Assembly: GCF_002879645.1 (NCBI RefSeq) | Contig: NZ_PNRE01000092.1 | Location: 1-36,277, forward strand | Length of the DNA stretch: 36,277 nucleotides | DNA from: Halomonas heilongjiangensis | GTDB lineage: Bacteria > Pseudomonadota > Gammaproteobacteria > Pseudomonadales > Halomonadaceae | Direction: 5' to 3' | Shown here: one piece after another, positions 19,135-27,953 of the stretch | How the letters are laid out: every line of letters starts with the position of its first letter | How positions within the stretch are numbered: the stretch's first letter is position 1 | Notes under the pieces: model-generated | Databases searched by the model: none | What the model was told of the DNA's origin: nothing | The model's input: the letters and a program-made list of their open reading frames with translations, nothing else | Position numbers and translations under genes: made by a program

Positions 19135-19167
19135 TGAGGTTCACTTTACCCCCCCGACACCGGGGCA

Positions 19168-19230
19168 CTAGTACCAGACACCACCCGTCGATTGGTCCAG
19201 CCCCCGGCATGGTGATGTCATCGACCAATC
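19168..19230. promoter_or_regulatory. Candidate MocR (TauR-like) operator
   Basis: On the minus strand CTGGACCAAT (19191-19200) and CTGGTACTAG (19168-19177) form a direct repeat 23 bases apart, about two helix turns. GATTGGTC (19190-19197) and GACCAATC (19223-19230) form a perfect inverted repeat. MocR regulators bind paired direct repeats, and the Rhodobacter TauR site, as I recall, has a CTGGAC core. The match is suggestive only. Confidence 0.45.
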
Positions 19231-19406
19231 AGGCCACCATCGCCGCTGAGCGGGTGATGCAACCCACTGATTTTTCGATTGTCTAACTGGACATCGAGGC
19301 ACATTCTTGGCATGTTCGAAGGTCGTGGGTGCCGGCGCCCGAGCCCCACTCCCTTGCATCGACTCGCCAGACCCTTCCCGGGGATGGCTTTCATCGTGGG
19401 CCAACC

Positions 19407-20879
19407 ATGAGCCAGCTACTGTTTCATCTCGATTCAAGCCTTCCGGCGAGCCTCCAGCAGCAACTGCGTGAACAGATCGTGCATGCCATCCTGGATGGAC
19501 ATATCCCGCTCGATGAGGCACTTCCTTCCAGCCGCAAGCTGGCGCGCGAGCTACAGGTGGCGCGTAACACCGTGATGCTGGCCTACGAGCAGTTGCTCGA
19601 CGACGGCTATCTGATTGCCAAGAGTCGCAGCGGCTACTTCGTGAATCCGGAAATCCTGGAAGGTCGAGCCGAGAAACCGGTGCGTCTCAACGATATCGAC
19701 GCCGAGCGTATGCCCTGGGAAAGGCTGCTCACGGTCCGGCCCTCGCAGCAGGAAACCATTCAGAAACCCAGTGACTGGCATCGATACGACTACCCCTTCC
19801 TGTACGGGCAGATCGATCCGGCCCTCTTTCCGACTCAACACTGGCGGGAATGTGGTCGAGACTCCATGAGCGTGCCGGCCATTCGCAGCTGGTCGGTCGA
19901 CCACCTCAACGATGATGACCCACTGTTGATCGAGCAGATTCACAAGCGGCTGCTCCCCCGGCGTGGCGTCTGGGCCAAGCCCGAGGAAATTCTCGTCACG
20001 GTCGGCACCCAGCAGGCACTGTGGATCGCCGCCATGCTGCTGTTGAAGCCGGGTCGGCAGTTCGGAATGGAGAATCCCGGCTATGTGGACATGTACAATA
20101 TCGCCCGGATGTTCACCGACGATATCCGCCTGTTGCCGGTGGACGAGCAGGGCATGCGACCGGTCGAGGAGCTGACGCAGTGTTCCCTGGTCTACGTGAC
20201 ACCCAGCCACCAGAGCCCCACGACGGTGACCATGCCACTCGAGCGGCGGCGGCAGCTGCTCGATATGGCCGAGATCGAGAACTTCCTGATCATCGAGGAC
20301 GACTACGACAGCGAGACCAACTACCTCAGTAATCCCACGCCGGCGCTCAAGAGCCTGGACCGGCATAGTCGTGTCATCTATGTCGGCAGTCTTTCCAAGA
20401 CCCTGGCACCCGGCCTGCGACTGGGCTACATGGTCGCCCACCCGACGCTCATCCGCGAGGCCCGCGCCCTGCGGCGACTGATGCTGCGCCACCCGCCGAC
20501 CAACAACCAGCGCGCCCTCGCCCTCTTCCTCGACCGGGGTTATCACGACGCGCTGCTCAGGCAGATCCACCAGACGTTCGAGAACCGCTGGCACTGCATG
20601 AGCGAGGCGCTGAAGCGTCATCTGCCGACCTTCGATACCCCCTCGACGTTCGGTGGTTCCTGCTTCTGGGTCCGCGGCCCCGAAGGACTGGACTGCACGC
20701 GGCTTCAGGCACTGGCTCGTGCCGAGGGCATCCTGGTCGAATGCGGCAACCTGCACTACTTCGATCGTCCCGGCAGCGAATACCTGCGCCTGGGTTTTTC
20801 CGCCATTCCCGAAGAACGCATCGAGCCAGGCATCGAACGCCTGGCTCGATTGATCCCCGAGGCCATGCGTACGGGGTAG
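19407..20879 (+). CDS. tauR: MocR/PdxR-family transcriptional regulator, TauR-like
   Basis: A 490-residue fusion of an N-terminal GntR winged helix (residues about 10-80: LREQIVHAILDGHIPLDEAL, PSSRKLARELQVARNTVMLAYEQLLDDGY) and a fold-type I aminotransferase domain. The PLP lysine is K331 in YVGSLSKTLAPGLRLGYM, and YVTPSHQSPTTVTMP and IEDDYDSE are standard MocR motifs. Such regulators sense amines or amino acids as PLP adducts. It is divergent from a TRAP transporter gene set and lies in the same region as tauXY, so taurine is a plausible inducer; TauR of Rhodobacter is also a MocR protein. ATG 19407 is chosen because the GntR domain begins directly after it. Confidence 0.88.
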   Translation: MSQLLFHLDSSLPASLQQQLREQIVHAILDGHIPLDEALPSSRKLARELQVARNTVMLAYEQLLDDGYLIAKSRSGYFVNPEILEGRAEKPVRLNDIDAERMPWERLLTVRPSQQETIQKPSDWHRYDYPFLYGQIDPALFPTQHWRECGRDSMSVPAIRSWSVDHLNDDDPLLIEQIHKRLLPRRGVWAKPEEILVTVGTQQALWIAAMLLLKPGRQFGMENPGYVDMYNIARMFTDDIRLLPVDEQGMRPVEELTQCSLVYVTPSHQSPTTVTMPLERRRQLLDMAEIENFLIIEDDYDSETNYLSNPTPALKSLDRHSRVIYVGSLSKTLAPGLRLGYMVAHPTLIREARALRRLMLRHPPTNNQRALALFLDRGYHDALLRQIHQTFENRWHCMSEALKRHLPTFDTPSTFGGSCFWVRGPEGLDCTRLQALARAEGILVECGNLHYFDRPGSEYLRLGFSAIPEERIEPGIERLARLIPEAMRTG

Positions 20880-20902
20880 CCGCCTCACCGGCACCCCGGC
20901 GA

Positions 20903-21826
20903 TCAGACTCCTCCGAGTGGTTGAAGATCGGCCACCAAGGCATCGAAACGCTCACCCGACCGGCCGATGCAAACCAGCTGACAGCGCCCGGGGCTACCAA
21001 CTGCCGGCTGCCAGGTGACTCGGTCTCCGCTGAATTGAAGAAGTTGGCGAGGCGAACGGTCCTGCCGGTACAGGAATCCCTTGGCACGCAACAGCGCATC
21101 CCGGTAATCAAGCAGCAGCCGCTGCAAGCGTTCGGCATCGACCGGGGTGCAGATCGGCACGCTGACGGACGTCCACCCTCCCCCGGACACGGGGATATGA
21201 TAAAGCGGCTTGGGAGCGGCTTGCGCTGGTGCCGGGGCTAGTGTGGCGAAGGACGCTTGACGATCCATGTTCTCGATGCGTGCCGCCGGATTGAGCCGAC
21301 GGAGCAAGGCGATCAGCCATGCCTCCTCGGCACTGTCATCGGATGCCAGACGATTGACCAGGATACGACTCGCGGCATGCAGCTGCGCCCGCCAGGTCTC
21401 GGCCGTGAACGGGTCGACGTGGTGGCGCCTGGCCTGGCTACCATCCACCAGACACACCACCTCCGCCAGATCGAGCCGCCTCGACACCTTGGCGATGTCC
21501 GCGATTCGTGCCGGGTCGGCGACCCCGCTGGTCTCGATGAACACGGCATCGGGACGATCATGCAGGCGCATGGCCTTGGCCAGCTGTTCCGCCAGGGTTC
21601 CCCCCAGGGTGCAGCAGATGCAGCCATTGCTCAGCTGTAGCATCTGCTCGTCACGGTAGTCGATCAGCTCGGCATCGATATTGATGTCGCCGAAGTCGTT
21701 GATCACGATCAGCGAGTTGTCCGATATGCCGCCTCGAATGAGCGCATTGAGGAAGGTGGTCTTCCCCGCCCCGAGAAAACCGCCGATGACTGTCAAGGGT
21801 ACCTTGGAGAGCTTATTCGGCGACAT
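20903..21826 (-). CDS. CobW/COG0523-family GTPase (metallochaperone-like)
   Basis: A 307-residue protein with Walker A GGFLGAGKTT near residue 16, the metal-binding NGCICC (CxCC) motif, and IETSGVADPARI (switch/Walker B region). A C-terminal CobW domain is of typical length. The usual NKxD guanine-specificity motif is altered to NRLAS, so nucleotide selectivity may differ. Family members insert or deliver metals such as zinc, cobalt or nickel. It overlaps the end of the amidohydrolase gene by 14 bases and shares its operon, which suggests that it loads the metal site of that hydrolase. GGAGG precedes the ATG. The short 22-base gap to the convergent regulator gene holds no clear terminator. 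Confidence 0.88.
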   Translation of the reverse strand: MSPNKLSKVPLTVIGGFLGAGKTTFLNALIRGGISDNSLIVINDFGDINIDAELIDYRDEQMLQLSNGCICCTLGGTLAEQLAKAMRLHDRPDAVFIETSGVADPARIADIAKVSRRLDLAEVVCLVDGSQARRHHVDPFTAETWRAQLHAASRILVNRLASDDSAEEAWLIALLRRLNPAARIENMDRQASFATLAPAPAQAAPKPLYHIPVSGGGWTSVSVPICTPVDAERLQRLLLDYRDALLRAKGFLYRQDRSPRQLLQFSGDRVTWQPAVGSPGRCQLVCIGRSGERFDALVADLQPLGGV

Positions 21827-23441
21827 GCACTCGACCTCCCAGTACCGTAGCCAGCACCCCGATATCCTTGAGGTCTCTGGGGTGACAGTCCAACGGGTTC
21901 TGGTCGAGCACCGTCATGTCGGCAAATTTCCCGATCTCCAGGCTCCCCACCAGGTGATCCAGGCGCAGGGTATAGGCGGCACCGAGCGTGATCATTTCCA
22001 GCGCTTCCCACACCGAGACGCGCTCATGCTCGCCGAGCACCTGCCCGGAGGCCGTTTCACGCATCACCGCGCACCATGCCGTGAACAAGGGGCCCAGCGG
22101 CGTGACGGGGGCATCACTATGCACGGCAACGGGAATGCCCAACCGTCGGGCCGTTGCCAGCGGCTCCAGCCGCTGGCAACGTTCATGGCCCAGGGTACAT
22201 TCCCGATGGATGTCCCCCCAGTAATAGAGGTGATTAGCGAACATGTTCAGGCACAGTCCCTGCGAGGCCGCCCGGCGCAGTTGGGCATGGTCGATGACCT
22301 GACAGTGCTGCAGGGTATGGCGATGATCGCAGCGGGGCCACAGCGCCAGAGCACTTTCCACCGCATCCAGCATCAATTCGACCGCCTCATCCCCATTGGT
22401 ATGAATATGCAATTGAATACCAGCCTGATGGTAGGCCTCCACCATCTCGCATAGAGTTTCGGGGGGAGCGTTCCAGATTCCGTTCGGCTGGCCGTCATGG
22501 TAGTGGGGCCACTTGAGCCGAGCAGTGTAGCCCTGTATTGAACCATCGGTCATCAGCTTGACCGGGCCGAAGTGCAGCTTATCGTTACCTTGTTCGCGAC
22601 AGGCCTGAAGGCGCTCAATGCCCTCCTCCACCGACCAGGCGAGTGCCGCCATGGCGGGCACCAGACGCACCGGGTAGCCATCCGCCGCGGTAACCGCCTT
22701 GAGTGCCACGATGCCTTCATCAGTCAGCGGATTGTAGAGGTCGGTGATGGTAGTCACTCCGGCATTGCGAGCGACCCGGCCATACCGCCACAGCGTCTCC
22801 GGCGACCCGACCGTCTCGAACAGGTTCATACCCAGTGTCTCGAACACCGCATGCATCGCCGCCATTTCCTGCAGCTCACCGTTGGGGTGGCCATCTGCAC
22901 CGACCATGATGCCCTCGATGCCAACATGCCGCTGCAGACCTCCCAGATGCAGCATGCAGGTGTTGACCGTCATGACATGGAGGCTGGCATGCATGATGAC
23001 CAGTGGCCGATCGTCGACGGCGGCATCCAGTGCCTGGCGATCGAGGCGAGCTCCCTCGAAATACACTGGATCGAAGCCCCAGGCAATCAGCGGCTCCCCG
23101 GGGGGAAGCGTACCGGCATGGTCACGAAGCTGTTGCTGCATGACCTTGATGCTCTGGGCGCCTCGCCAGTAATTACCCTCGGGATCACGGCGAGGGAAGT
23201 AGCCCAGGTAAAGGTGTTCCCACATGGCCCCTTCCAGTGCATGGCTATGGCCCTCGACAAAGCCGGGGAGGATCACCTGCTCCGAGAAACGTTCATCGAT
23301 CGTGACCTCACCCAGCCCCTTCATTGCCGCTTCGGGCCCCACCGCCAGGATACGCCCATCACGTACCGCGATGTGGGTGGCCTCTGGCTGGGAGGGATTC
23401 ATGGTCAGGATCTTGCGTGCCACATACACCATCGTCGTCAT
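21813..23441 (-). CDS. YtcJ-like metal-dependent amidohydrolase
   Basis: A 542-residue protein of the amidohydrolase_3 (COG1574) type. It has the N-terminal strand VYVARKILTMNPSQPEATHIAVRDGRILAVG, the metal motif LPGFVEGHSHALEG (HxH), VKLMTDGSIQGYTARL, LHIHTNGDEAVELML, HRHTLQHCQVI, VAVHSDAPVTPLGPLF and a C-terminal GSLEIGKFADMTVLDQNPL. Enzymes of this kind hydrolyse C-N bonds in amides or formamides; the substrate is not predictable. It overlaps the symporter gene by four bases (ATGA) and the CobW gene by 14, giving a tight three-gene operon for uptake, hydrolysis and metal supply. Cytosolic location is expected, as no signal peptide is seen. Confidence 0.9.
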   Translation of the reverse strand: MTTMVYVARKILTMNPSQPEATHIAVRDGRILAVGPEAAMKGLGEVTIDERFSEQVILPGFVEGHSHALEGAMWEHLYLGYFPRRDPEGNYWRGAQSIKVMQQQLRDHAGTLPPGEPLIAWGFDPVYFEGARLDRQALDAAVDDRPLVIMHASLHVMTVNTCMLHLGGLQRHVGIEGIMVGADGHPNGELQEMAAMHAVFETLGMNLFETVGSPETLWRYGRVARNAGVTTITDLYNPLTDEGIVALKAVTAADGYPVRLVPAMAALAWSVEEGIERLQACREQGNDKLHFGPVKLMTDGSIQGYTARLKWPHYHDGQPNGIWNAPPETLCEMVEAYHQAGIQLHIHTNGDEAVELMLDAVESALALWPRCDHRHTLQHCQVIDHAQLRRAASQGLCLNMFANHLYYWGDIHRECTLGHERCQRLEPLATARRLGIPVAVHSDAPVTPLGPLFTAWCAVMRETASGQVLGEHERVSVWEALEMITLGAAYTLRLDHLVGSLEIGKFADMTVLDQNPLDCHPRDLKDIGVLATVLGGRVHVAE

Positions 23442-24847
23442 GATGCAGCCCCCTTCGTTTCGACTTCCCCGGTTTTAGAGGACGGCCGGCGGAACAGCAT
23501 AAGGGGGATCGCAGCAACGAAAAGCAAGGCCGTGCCACCGAAGACGGCAAGGTAGCCCCAGCCACCCAGCGATGGCACCAGGGGGGCGAAGATGAACAGG
23601 ATATGGAAGGTGGAAATGATGATCGCCAGATTGAAGAAGGCCAGCTCCTTCGGTACCGAGGTACTGAAATCGGCATCCATCATGCGCAGCAACAGCAGGC
23701 CAGTTCCGGTCGAGCCACAGCAACAACCGAACGATGTCAACACCCGCTCATACCCCAGCTTTCCACTCAACCGACCGATGAACAGGCAGAGAATGAACGT
23801 CGCAACCGTCACGGCAATGGCCACCAGGATGATCGGAGCCAACAGCGCATAGAGAACCGAGAACTGAATGCTCATCAGGGTGCCCACCACCATGAAGTCC
23901 ACCGACGAGCCGGTAATCCGCTTGAGGCTCTCATCGTCGACACGATGACTCAGCCCAACCTTGTCAATGACCAGACGCATGAGCACGCAGACACCGAGGC
24001 CATGCAGGAAGAACAGGTTATGGCTGAACAGCACCCCCAGGTTGATCCCACCCGGCTCGGCACCGGCGACAACGCCCTGCATGAACACCAGCCAGACATG
24101 GGTAATGACATAGGCAACGGCCAGCAAACCAAGATGATAAGCCAGGGAATCCAGGCTTGCCGGGTGTGACACCATCCGGCCCGTTATCGGTGATCTCTCA
24201 CCCGGATAGAAGCCTGAACGGAAGGTCTCATCCAACCTGGATACCTTGTTCGCATTGAGGCCACGACTGATGAAACGTTTGGCTAGTGGCACCCCCACGG
24301 CGAAGGCGACCAGGAAGCCTACCGAGGCGAAGATCAAGCCAACCTGAGCAGCATGTTCGATGCCGTACTCGCCTTCCCATAGGCTGCCATAGGTCAGCGC
24401 CTGTCCGGGACCTTGGGTGAAGCCATGGGTGACGATGGCACCCAACCACGCGCTGATGCCTGCCCCAGTAATGGCATCGTATCCGCGAATGACCAGATAA
24501 CCGAGCACTCCCTGGAGCCCCAAGCTGATCGTCCAGATGATAGTCAACCACATGCCGCCACGCATGATGCTACCACCAGATAAGGAAGCGTCTCGGCTGG
24601 TCCCGGTCAAGCACAGCGACATGAAGCTCAAGGTAAAGAAGTGAAACGTCAGAGAAGTGAAGTCGCTGGGCTGATAGCCAGGAAACCACCCCATAGAGAG
24701 CAGGGTAAATCCAAGCATCCCCCCGATGATACTGGAGGGAATCAACATGGTGCGGAATAGGGGAATTCGATTTCTCAGGATGCTGCCTATTACCAGCAGG
24801 CCTGCCAGTAAGGCAAAGGCGATTACGCCATGAAACGTATCTTGCAT
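23438..24847 (-). CDS. GltS-like sodium/glutamate-type symporter
   Basis: A 469-residue inner-membrane protein started at ATG 24847, which follows GAGGA; a TTG further upstream is rejected. It resembles the sodium:glutamate symporter family (ESS): FALLAGLLVIGSILRNRIPLF, MLIPSSIIGGMLGF, GAIVTHGFTQGPGQALTYGSLWE in repeat one, and a matching half beginning after the loop with VDFMVVGTLMSIQFSVL and SFGCCCGSTGTGLLLLRMMD. The glycine-rich TQGPGQA and GCCCGSTGTG loops correspond to the re-entrant loops of the fold. It likely imports an organic anion that the downstream amidohydrolase cleaves. Transcription is divergent from a LysR regulator. Confidence 0.85.
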   Translation of the reverse strand: MQDTFHGVIAFALLAGLLVIGSILRNRIPLFRTMLIPSSIIGGMLGFTLLSMGWFPGYQPSDFTSLTFHFFTLSFMSLCLTGTSRDASLSGGSIMRGGMWLTIIWTISLGLQGVLGYLVIRGYDAITGAGISAWLGAIVTHGFTQGPGQALTYGSLWEGEYGIEHAAQVGLIFASVGFLVAFAVGVPLAKRFISRGLNANKVSRLDETFRSGFYPGERSPITGRMVSHPASLDSLAYHLGLLAVAYVITHVWLVFMQGVVAGAEPGGINLGVLFSHNLFFLHGLGVCVLMRLVIDKVGLSHRVDDESLKRITGSSVDFMVVGTLMSIQFSVLYALLAPIILVAIAVTVATFILCLFIGRLSGKLGYERVLTSFGCCCGSTGTGLLLLRMMDADFSTSVPKELAFFNLAIIISTFHILFIFAPLVPSLGGWGYLAVFGGTALLFVAAIPLMLFRRPSSKTGEVETKGAAS

Positions 24848-24982
24848 ATCGTCCTCACACTTTGTGCTTATTATGTCGAAATCAAACGTCAACGAGCCGC
24901 TGATTCAGGAAGTTTTAGCTACATCAAGACATCGTCGGCGCCTTGTCACTTCAGACTAGAAAAACCTTCATGACTTGTATAA

Positions 24983-25005
24983 TATCAATTAAGCAACATT
25001 TGATA
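24983..25005. promoter_or_regulatory. LysR-type operator (T-N11-A) and promoter region
   Basis: TATCAA-N11-TTGATA is a perfect inverted repeat of the LysR T-N11-A kind in the space between the divergent symporter and LysR genes, 18 bases before the LysR start. It overlaps a consensus TATAAT (24978-24983, plus strand), so the LysR protein would be expected to repress itself and act on the symporter-amidohydrolase-CobW operon. Confidence 0.7.
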
Positions 25006-25022
25006 CCAAGCAGGCATCAATC

Positions 25023-25910
25023 ATGCGTATCGACATGCGTCATCTCCGCGCCTTCCTGGCTGTCGCCGAGCTTCTCCACTTCCGGCAGGCAGCAGAGCGC
25101 CTCAACCTGGCACAGCCCGCATTAAGCCGTACAATTCAACAACTTGAAGAAGCCATCGGCGTGCCGTTGCTCACCCGGAACAACCGCCAGGTCGAGATCA
25201 CCGAGCCAGGACGCATTTTTCTCGATGAGTGCAAGAAATTGATGGCTCAACTGGATCTCGCCATCATCAACACGAGGCGAGCCAGTCAGGGAGAGGTAGG
25301 CCGGCTCAGCATCGGCTATACCGACTTCGCCATTACCGGAAAACTGCCCACCATCCTGGAAGAGTTTAAATCCTTATATCCGGAAATAAAGATCAACCTG
25401 TTATTTGGCTCAACCGAAGAGCAGTTGGCCCTGCTGAACGATGGACGCATCGACGTTGCCTTCATGACTGGCCCCAACCGCTCACCGGGACTGACTTCCA
25501 TCATCATCCAGCGGGACCGTTTCATCGCTGCGGTCAGCAATCATCATCCTCTGGCAAGGCGCTCGGAAATCGAGCTAAAGGAGCTGGCGGAAGAGCCCTT
25601 CATCGTGGGGTCGATGGAACGCTGGAAGCATTTCCGTCGTCATCTCGATGTTCTATGCATGACAGCAGGCTTCATGCCGAGGATCTCACAAGAGACCTTC
25701 AATAGTGAAGGAATCTTTGGCTTCGTCGCCGCGAACTTTGGCGTCACCATCCATCTCGAATGCGCCAATAATTACATTAGAAAAGGCGTAACCACCCTAT
25801 CGATAAAGGATGCCAATAGCTTCCTGGAGACCGAGGCGGTCTGGTTGACGGATACCACCACCCCGACCCAGAGGGTCTTTTCCAATTTCATCCAGAGTTA
25901 CGGAATCTAG
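25023..25910 (+). CDS. LysR-family transcriptional regulator
   Basis: A 295-residue LysR protein of standard length. The N-terminal winged helix reads MRHLRAFLAVAELLHFRQAA, ERLNLAQPALSRTIQQLEE and IGVPLLTRNNRQVEITEPGR. The effector domain begins near GRLSIGYTDFAITGKLPTIL. It is divergent from the symporter / amidohydrolase / CobW operon, and a clean T-N11-A box lies between them, so it most likely controls that operon in response to the imported compound. It converges on tauY, with a hairpin between the two. Coding sequence is less GC-rich than the housekeeping genes. Confidence 0.95.
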   Translation: MRIDMRHLRAFLAVAELLHFRQAAERLNLAQPALSRTIQQLEEAIGVPLLTRNNRQVEITEPGRIFLDECKKLMAQLDLAIINTRRASQGEVGRLSIGYTDFAITGKLPTILEEFKSLYPEIKINLLFGSTEEQLALLNDGRIDVAFMTGPNRSPGLTSIIIQRDRFIAAVSNHHPLARRSEIELKELAEEPFIVGSMERWKHFRRHLDVLCMTAGFMPRISQETFNSEGIFGFVAANFGVTIHLECANNYIRKGVTTLSIKDANSFLETEAVWLTDTTTPTQRVFSNFIQSYGI

Positions 25911-25970
25911 CCCCCCCTCCAGCAAGACGACGTTGAGTGATGGATACTCACAGCCCACAACAGCATTCGA

Positions 25971-25999
25971 CTTCATGGCCTCCGGAGAGAGCCATGAAG
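25971..25999. terminator. Hairpin between convergent LysR and tauY genes
   Basis: CTTCATGGC (25971-25979) pairs perfectly with GCCATGAAG (25991-25999) around an 11-base loop that itself holds CTCCGGAG. It lies in the convergent gap of 144 bases. There is no U-run on either side, so it is a possible bidirectional terminator or transcript-end stabiliser. Confidence 0.5.
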
Positions 26000-26054
26000 C
26001 CATGCCATGATCCAGCAGCTTCACAAGCCTATCGAAGATCCCAGAAGAGCCGAT

Positions 26055-27494
26055 TCACAACACCTCGTCCTTCAGATAGTACCAGCGATAGAGAAACCGC
26101 TGCCCGAACCGCCGGAAGGGGGCGAAGGCCTGGGACTCGACCATTTCGCGGATATTCGGGAAAGGTAGCTTAGAGGTGAAGATTGGCAGGTCGAGTTGCC
26201 TGCCGTCGCCGGCGATCCATTGCGCCAGGCGGCGCCCCGCCTGGGCCGAGTACATGACCCCATTACCTCCATAGCCCAGCGCATAGAAGATGGTTTCGCT
26301 GGGGTCCGGCTGATGAATGCGCGGCATCATGTCGTGGCTGACATCGACCCAGCCCCACCAGGAGTAATCCAGTGGAATGCCCTTCAGCGCCGGAAACTTC
26401 CGGACCATGTTGTTGACCAGCACATCCTCGTATTTCTGCTGGGGGGCATCACGCCCGGTAATGGCACTGCGGCTGCCGATCTGCAGCCGGTTGTCCGGCA
26501 GCAGGCGGTAATAGTGCCGCAGCACGCGCGTATCGGTGATGACCTGATGCGTCCTGAAGCTGCAGGCCTCGATCTCGTTCGCCGAGAGCGGCCGGGTGAC
26601 GATCGAGTTGGAGAGGATCGGCAACAGGCGATTCTTGAGCTGGGGGTGCAGGCTCTGGGAGGTATAGCCCCCCGTGGCGATGCCCACGGCACGGGCCCTG
26701 ACCGTCCCACCCGGGGTCTTGAGATAGTGCACGCCGTCGCGCGTTTCCCAGCCCTGGACGGGGCTCGACGGGTGCACCCTGGCCCCCAGGGCCCTGGCCT
26801 TCCTGAGATAGCCGAACGCCAGCTTGCCGGCGTGGATGCCGATGCCCTCGGGCTCATGCATGGCACCGGCGGCTTCCTGATCGCCGACCCAGTCCCGCTT
26901 GACCGTGTCGCCATCCAGGATCTGCGCATCGTAGTCGAAGACGTCGCGCAGTAGCCTGGCCTCCTTCTCCAGCACCGGCATGACCTTGTCGCGGTGAGCG
27001 ATGTAGAGGTGCCCGCCGGGCTGGGGGTCGCAGTCGATGTCCTTGATCAGCGACTTGAAGGTCTCCATCCCCTCGACACACTCGGCATGCAGCTTCAGTG
27101 CGGTATCCAGACCATAGCGCTCGATCCACTGGGAGCGCTTGAGGCGTCCCGAGGCGCACTGCGCCTGGCCGCCGTTGCGGGTGCTGCAGCCCCAGCTGGT
27201 GCGATTGGCCTCGAGCACGGTCGCCCGGATGCCGTATTCCTGCGCCAGGAAGATGGCGGCCGTCAGGCCGGTGAAGCCGGCCCCGATGATCACCACGTCC
27301 ACGTCCATGTCCTGGGTCACCGGGCCGTCATCGGCCGGGGGCTCGCCCGCGGTACCGATCCAGTAGGTCGGCGCGTAGTCACGCCCCTGCCCCGGTGTGG
27401 TGCTCTTCAGCGGATCATAAGCCGGATCATAAGGCTGGGATGGTGCGGTAGCGCTGCGTCGCTCTTCTCCCGCCTTGCTGGTCATTGTCTCCAT
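26055..27494 (-). CDS. tauY: Taurine dehydrogenase large subunit TauY-like FAD oxidoreductase
   Basis: A 479-residue DAO-type flavoprotein. The FAD motif is VDVVIIGAGFTGLTAAIFLA near residue 65, followed by VLEANRTSWGCSTRNGGQ. A C-terminal FYALGYGGNGVMYSAQAGRRLAQ closes the FAD site. The first 60 residues form a polar extension (YDPAYDPLKSTTPGQGRDYAPTYWIG) also seen in PuuB-like oxidases. Together with the NTF2-like TauX it would oxidise taurine to sulfoacetaldehyde and ammonia and pass electrons to the respiratory chain. Assignment as TauY comes mainly from the tauX partner 42 bases upstream and from nearby xsc; a gamma-glutamyl-polyamine or other amine oxidase remains possible. AGGAGT precedes the start. 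Confidence 0.8.
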   Translation of the reverse strand: METMTSKAGEERRSATAPSQPYDPAYDPLKSTTPGQGRDYAPTYWIGTAGEPPADDGPVTQDMDVDVVIIGAGFTGLTAAIFLAQEYGIRATVLEANRTSWGCSTRNGGQAQCASGRLKRSQWIERYGLDTALKLHAECVEGMETFKSLIKDIDCDPQPGGHLYIAHRDKVMPVLEKEARLLRDVFDYDAQILDGDTVKRDWVGDQEAAGAMHEPEGIGIHAGKLAFGYLRKARALGARVHPSSPVQGWETRDGVHYLKTPGGTVRARAVGIATGGYTSQSLHPQLKNRLLPILSNSIVTRPLSANEIEACSFRTHQVITDTRVLRHYYRLLPDNRLQIGSRSAITGRDAPQQKYEDVLVNNMVRKFPALKGIPLDYSWWGWVDVSHDMMPRIHQPDPSETIFYALGYGGNGVMYSAQAGRRLAQWIAGDGRQLDLPIFTSKLPFPNIREMVESQAFAPFRRFGQRFLYRWYYLKDEVL

Positions 27495-27536
27495 GATCGA
27501 CTCCTGTGTGTCGGGATGCCGCGGCTCGCACCGTCC

Positions 27537-27929
27537 TTAGTCGTTGTGGCCCGCAATCGGCGGCCGGTTCTTGCGAAAGGCGTTCTTCACGGCGATCTTG
27601 CCATCGCGGAAGGTAAAGGCATCGATCATGCGGGCCTCGGAGCGGACCCCGTCGGGGGTCGTGCCCTTGTAGGTGGTCTCCGAGAAGCCTCGGTCGCCGA
27701 TCACGAAGTGCTCACCATCGACCCAGCAGGCATCGGGGGCGGTCTTCCAGGCATTCTCGAGACCCTGTCGCACATCGGCCTGGCCGACAAAGCTCCTGCC
27801 GACCAGTTCCGGGCCGGCAATGGCATGAAACACACAGTCATCCGTCATCATCTCCATCACGGCATCGATATCATGACGATTCAGGGCGTCGCTGAAGGCC
27901 TTGAGAAATTCCACATCCGGCTGGCGCAT
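27537..27929 (-). CDS. tauX: Taurine dehydrogenase small subunit TauX-like (NTF2/SnoaL fold)
   Basis: A 130-residue protein of the NTF2-like/SnoaL fold: FLKAFSDALNRHDIDAVMEM, MTDDCVFHAIAGPELVGRSF and DAFTFRDGKIAVKNAFRKNRPPI. Alone, this fold says little. Its place directly before a DAO-type flavoprotein, within a sulfonate locus, matches the tauX-tauY pair of Rhodobacter sphaeroides and Paracoccus denitrificans, in which the small subunit accompanies the flavoprotein. GGGAGAGG lies just before the start. The 168 bases upstream hold nested inverted repeats, so tauXY probably have a promoter of their own. Confidence 0.8.
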   Translation of the reverse strand: MRQPDVEFLKAFSDALNRHDIDAVMEMMTDDCVFHAIAGPELVGRSFVGQADVRQGLENAWKTAPDACWVDGEHFVIGDRGFSETTYKGTTPDGVRSEARMIDAFTFRDGKIAVKNAFRKNRPPIAGHND

Positions 27930-27953
27930 TTGCCTCTCCCGTATACTGGTTGC

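Larger units (their letters stand above)
19048..19406. other. Divergent control region between tauK and the MocR regulator
   Basis: No gene is seen in these 359 bases. They hold two sets of repeats described separately: a 10-base inverted repeat near tauK (19091-19134) and GACCAAT/CTGG repeats in the middle (19168-19230). The start of the MocR gene at 19407 has no strong Shine-Dalgarno sequence. Confidence 0.7.
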
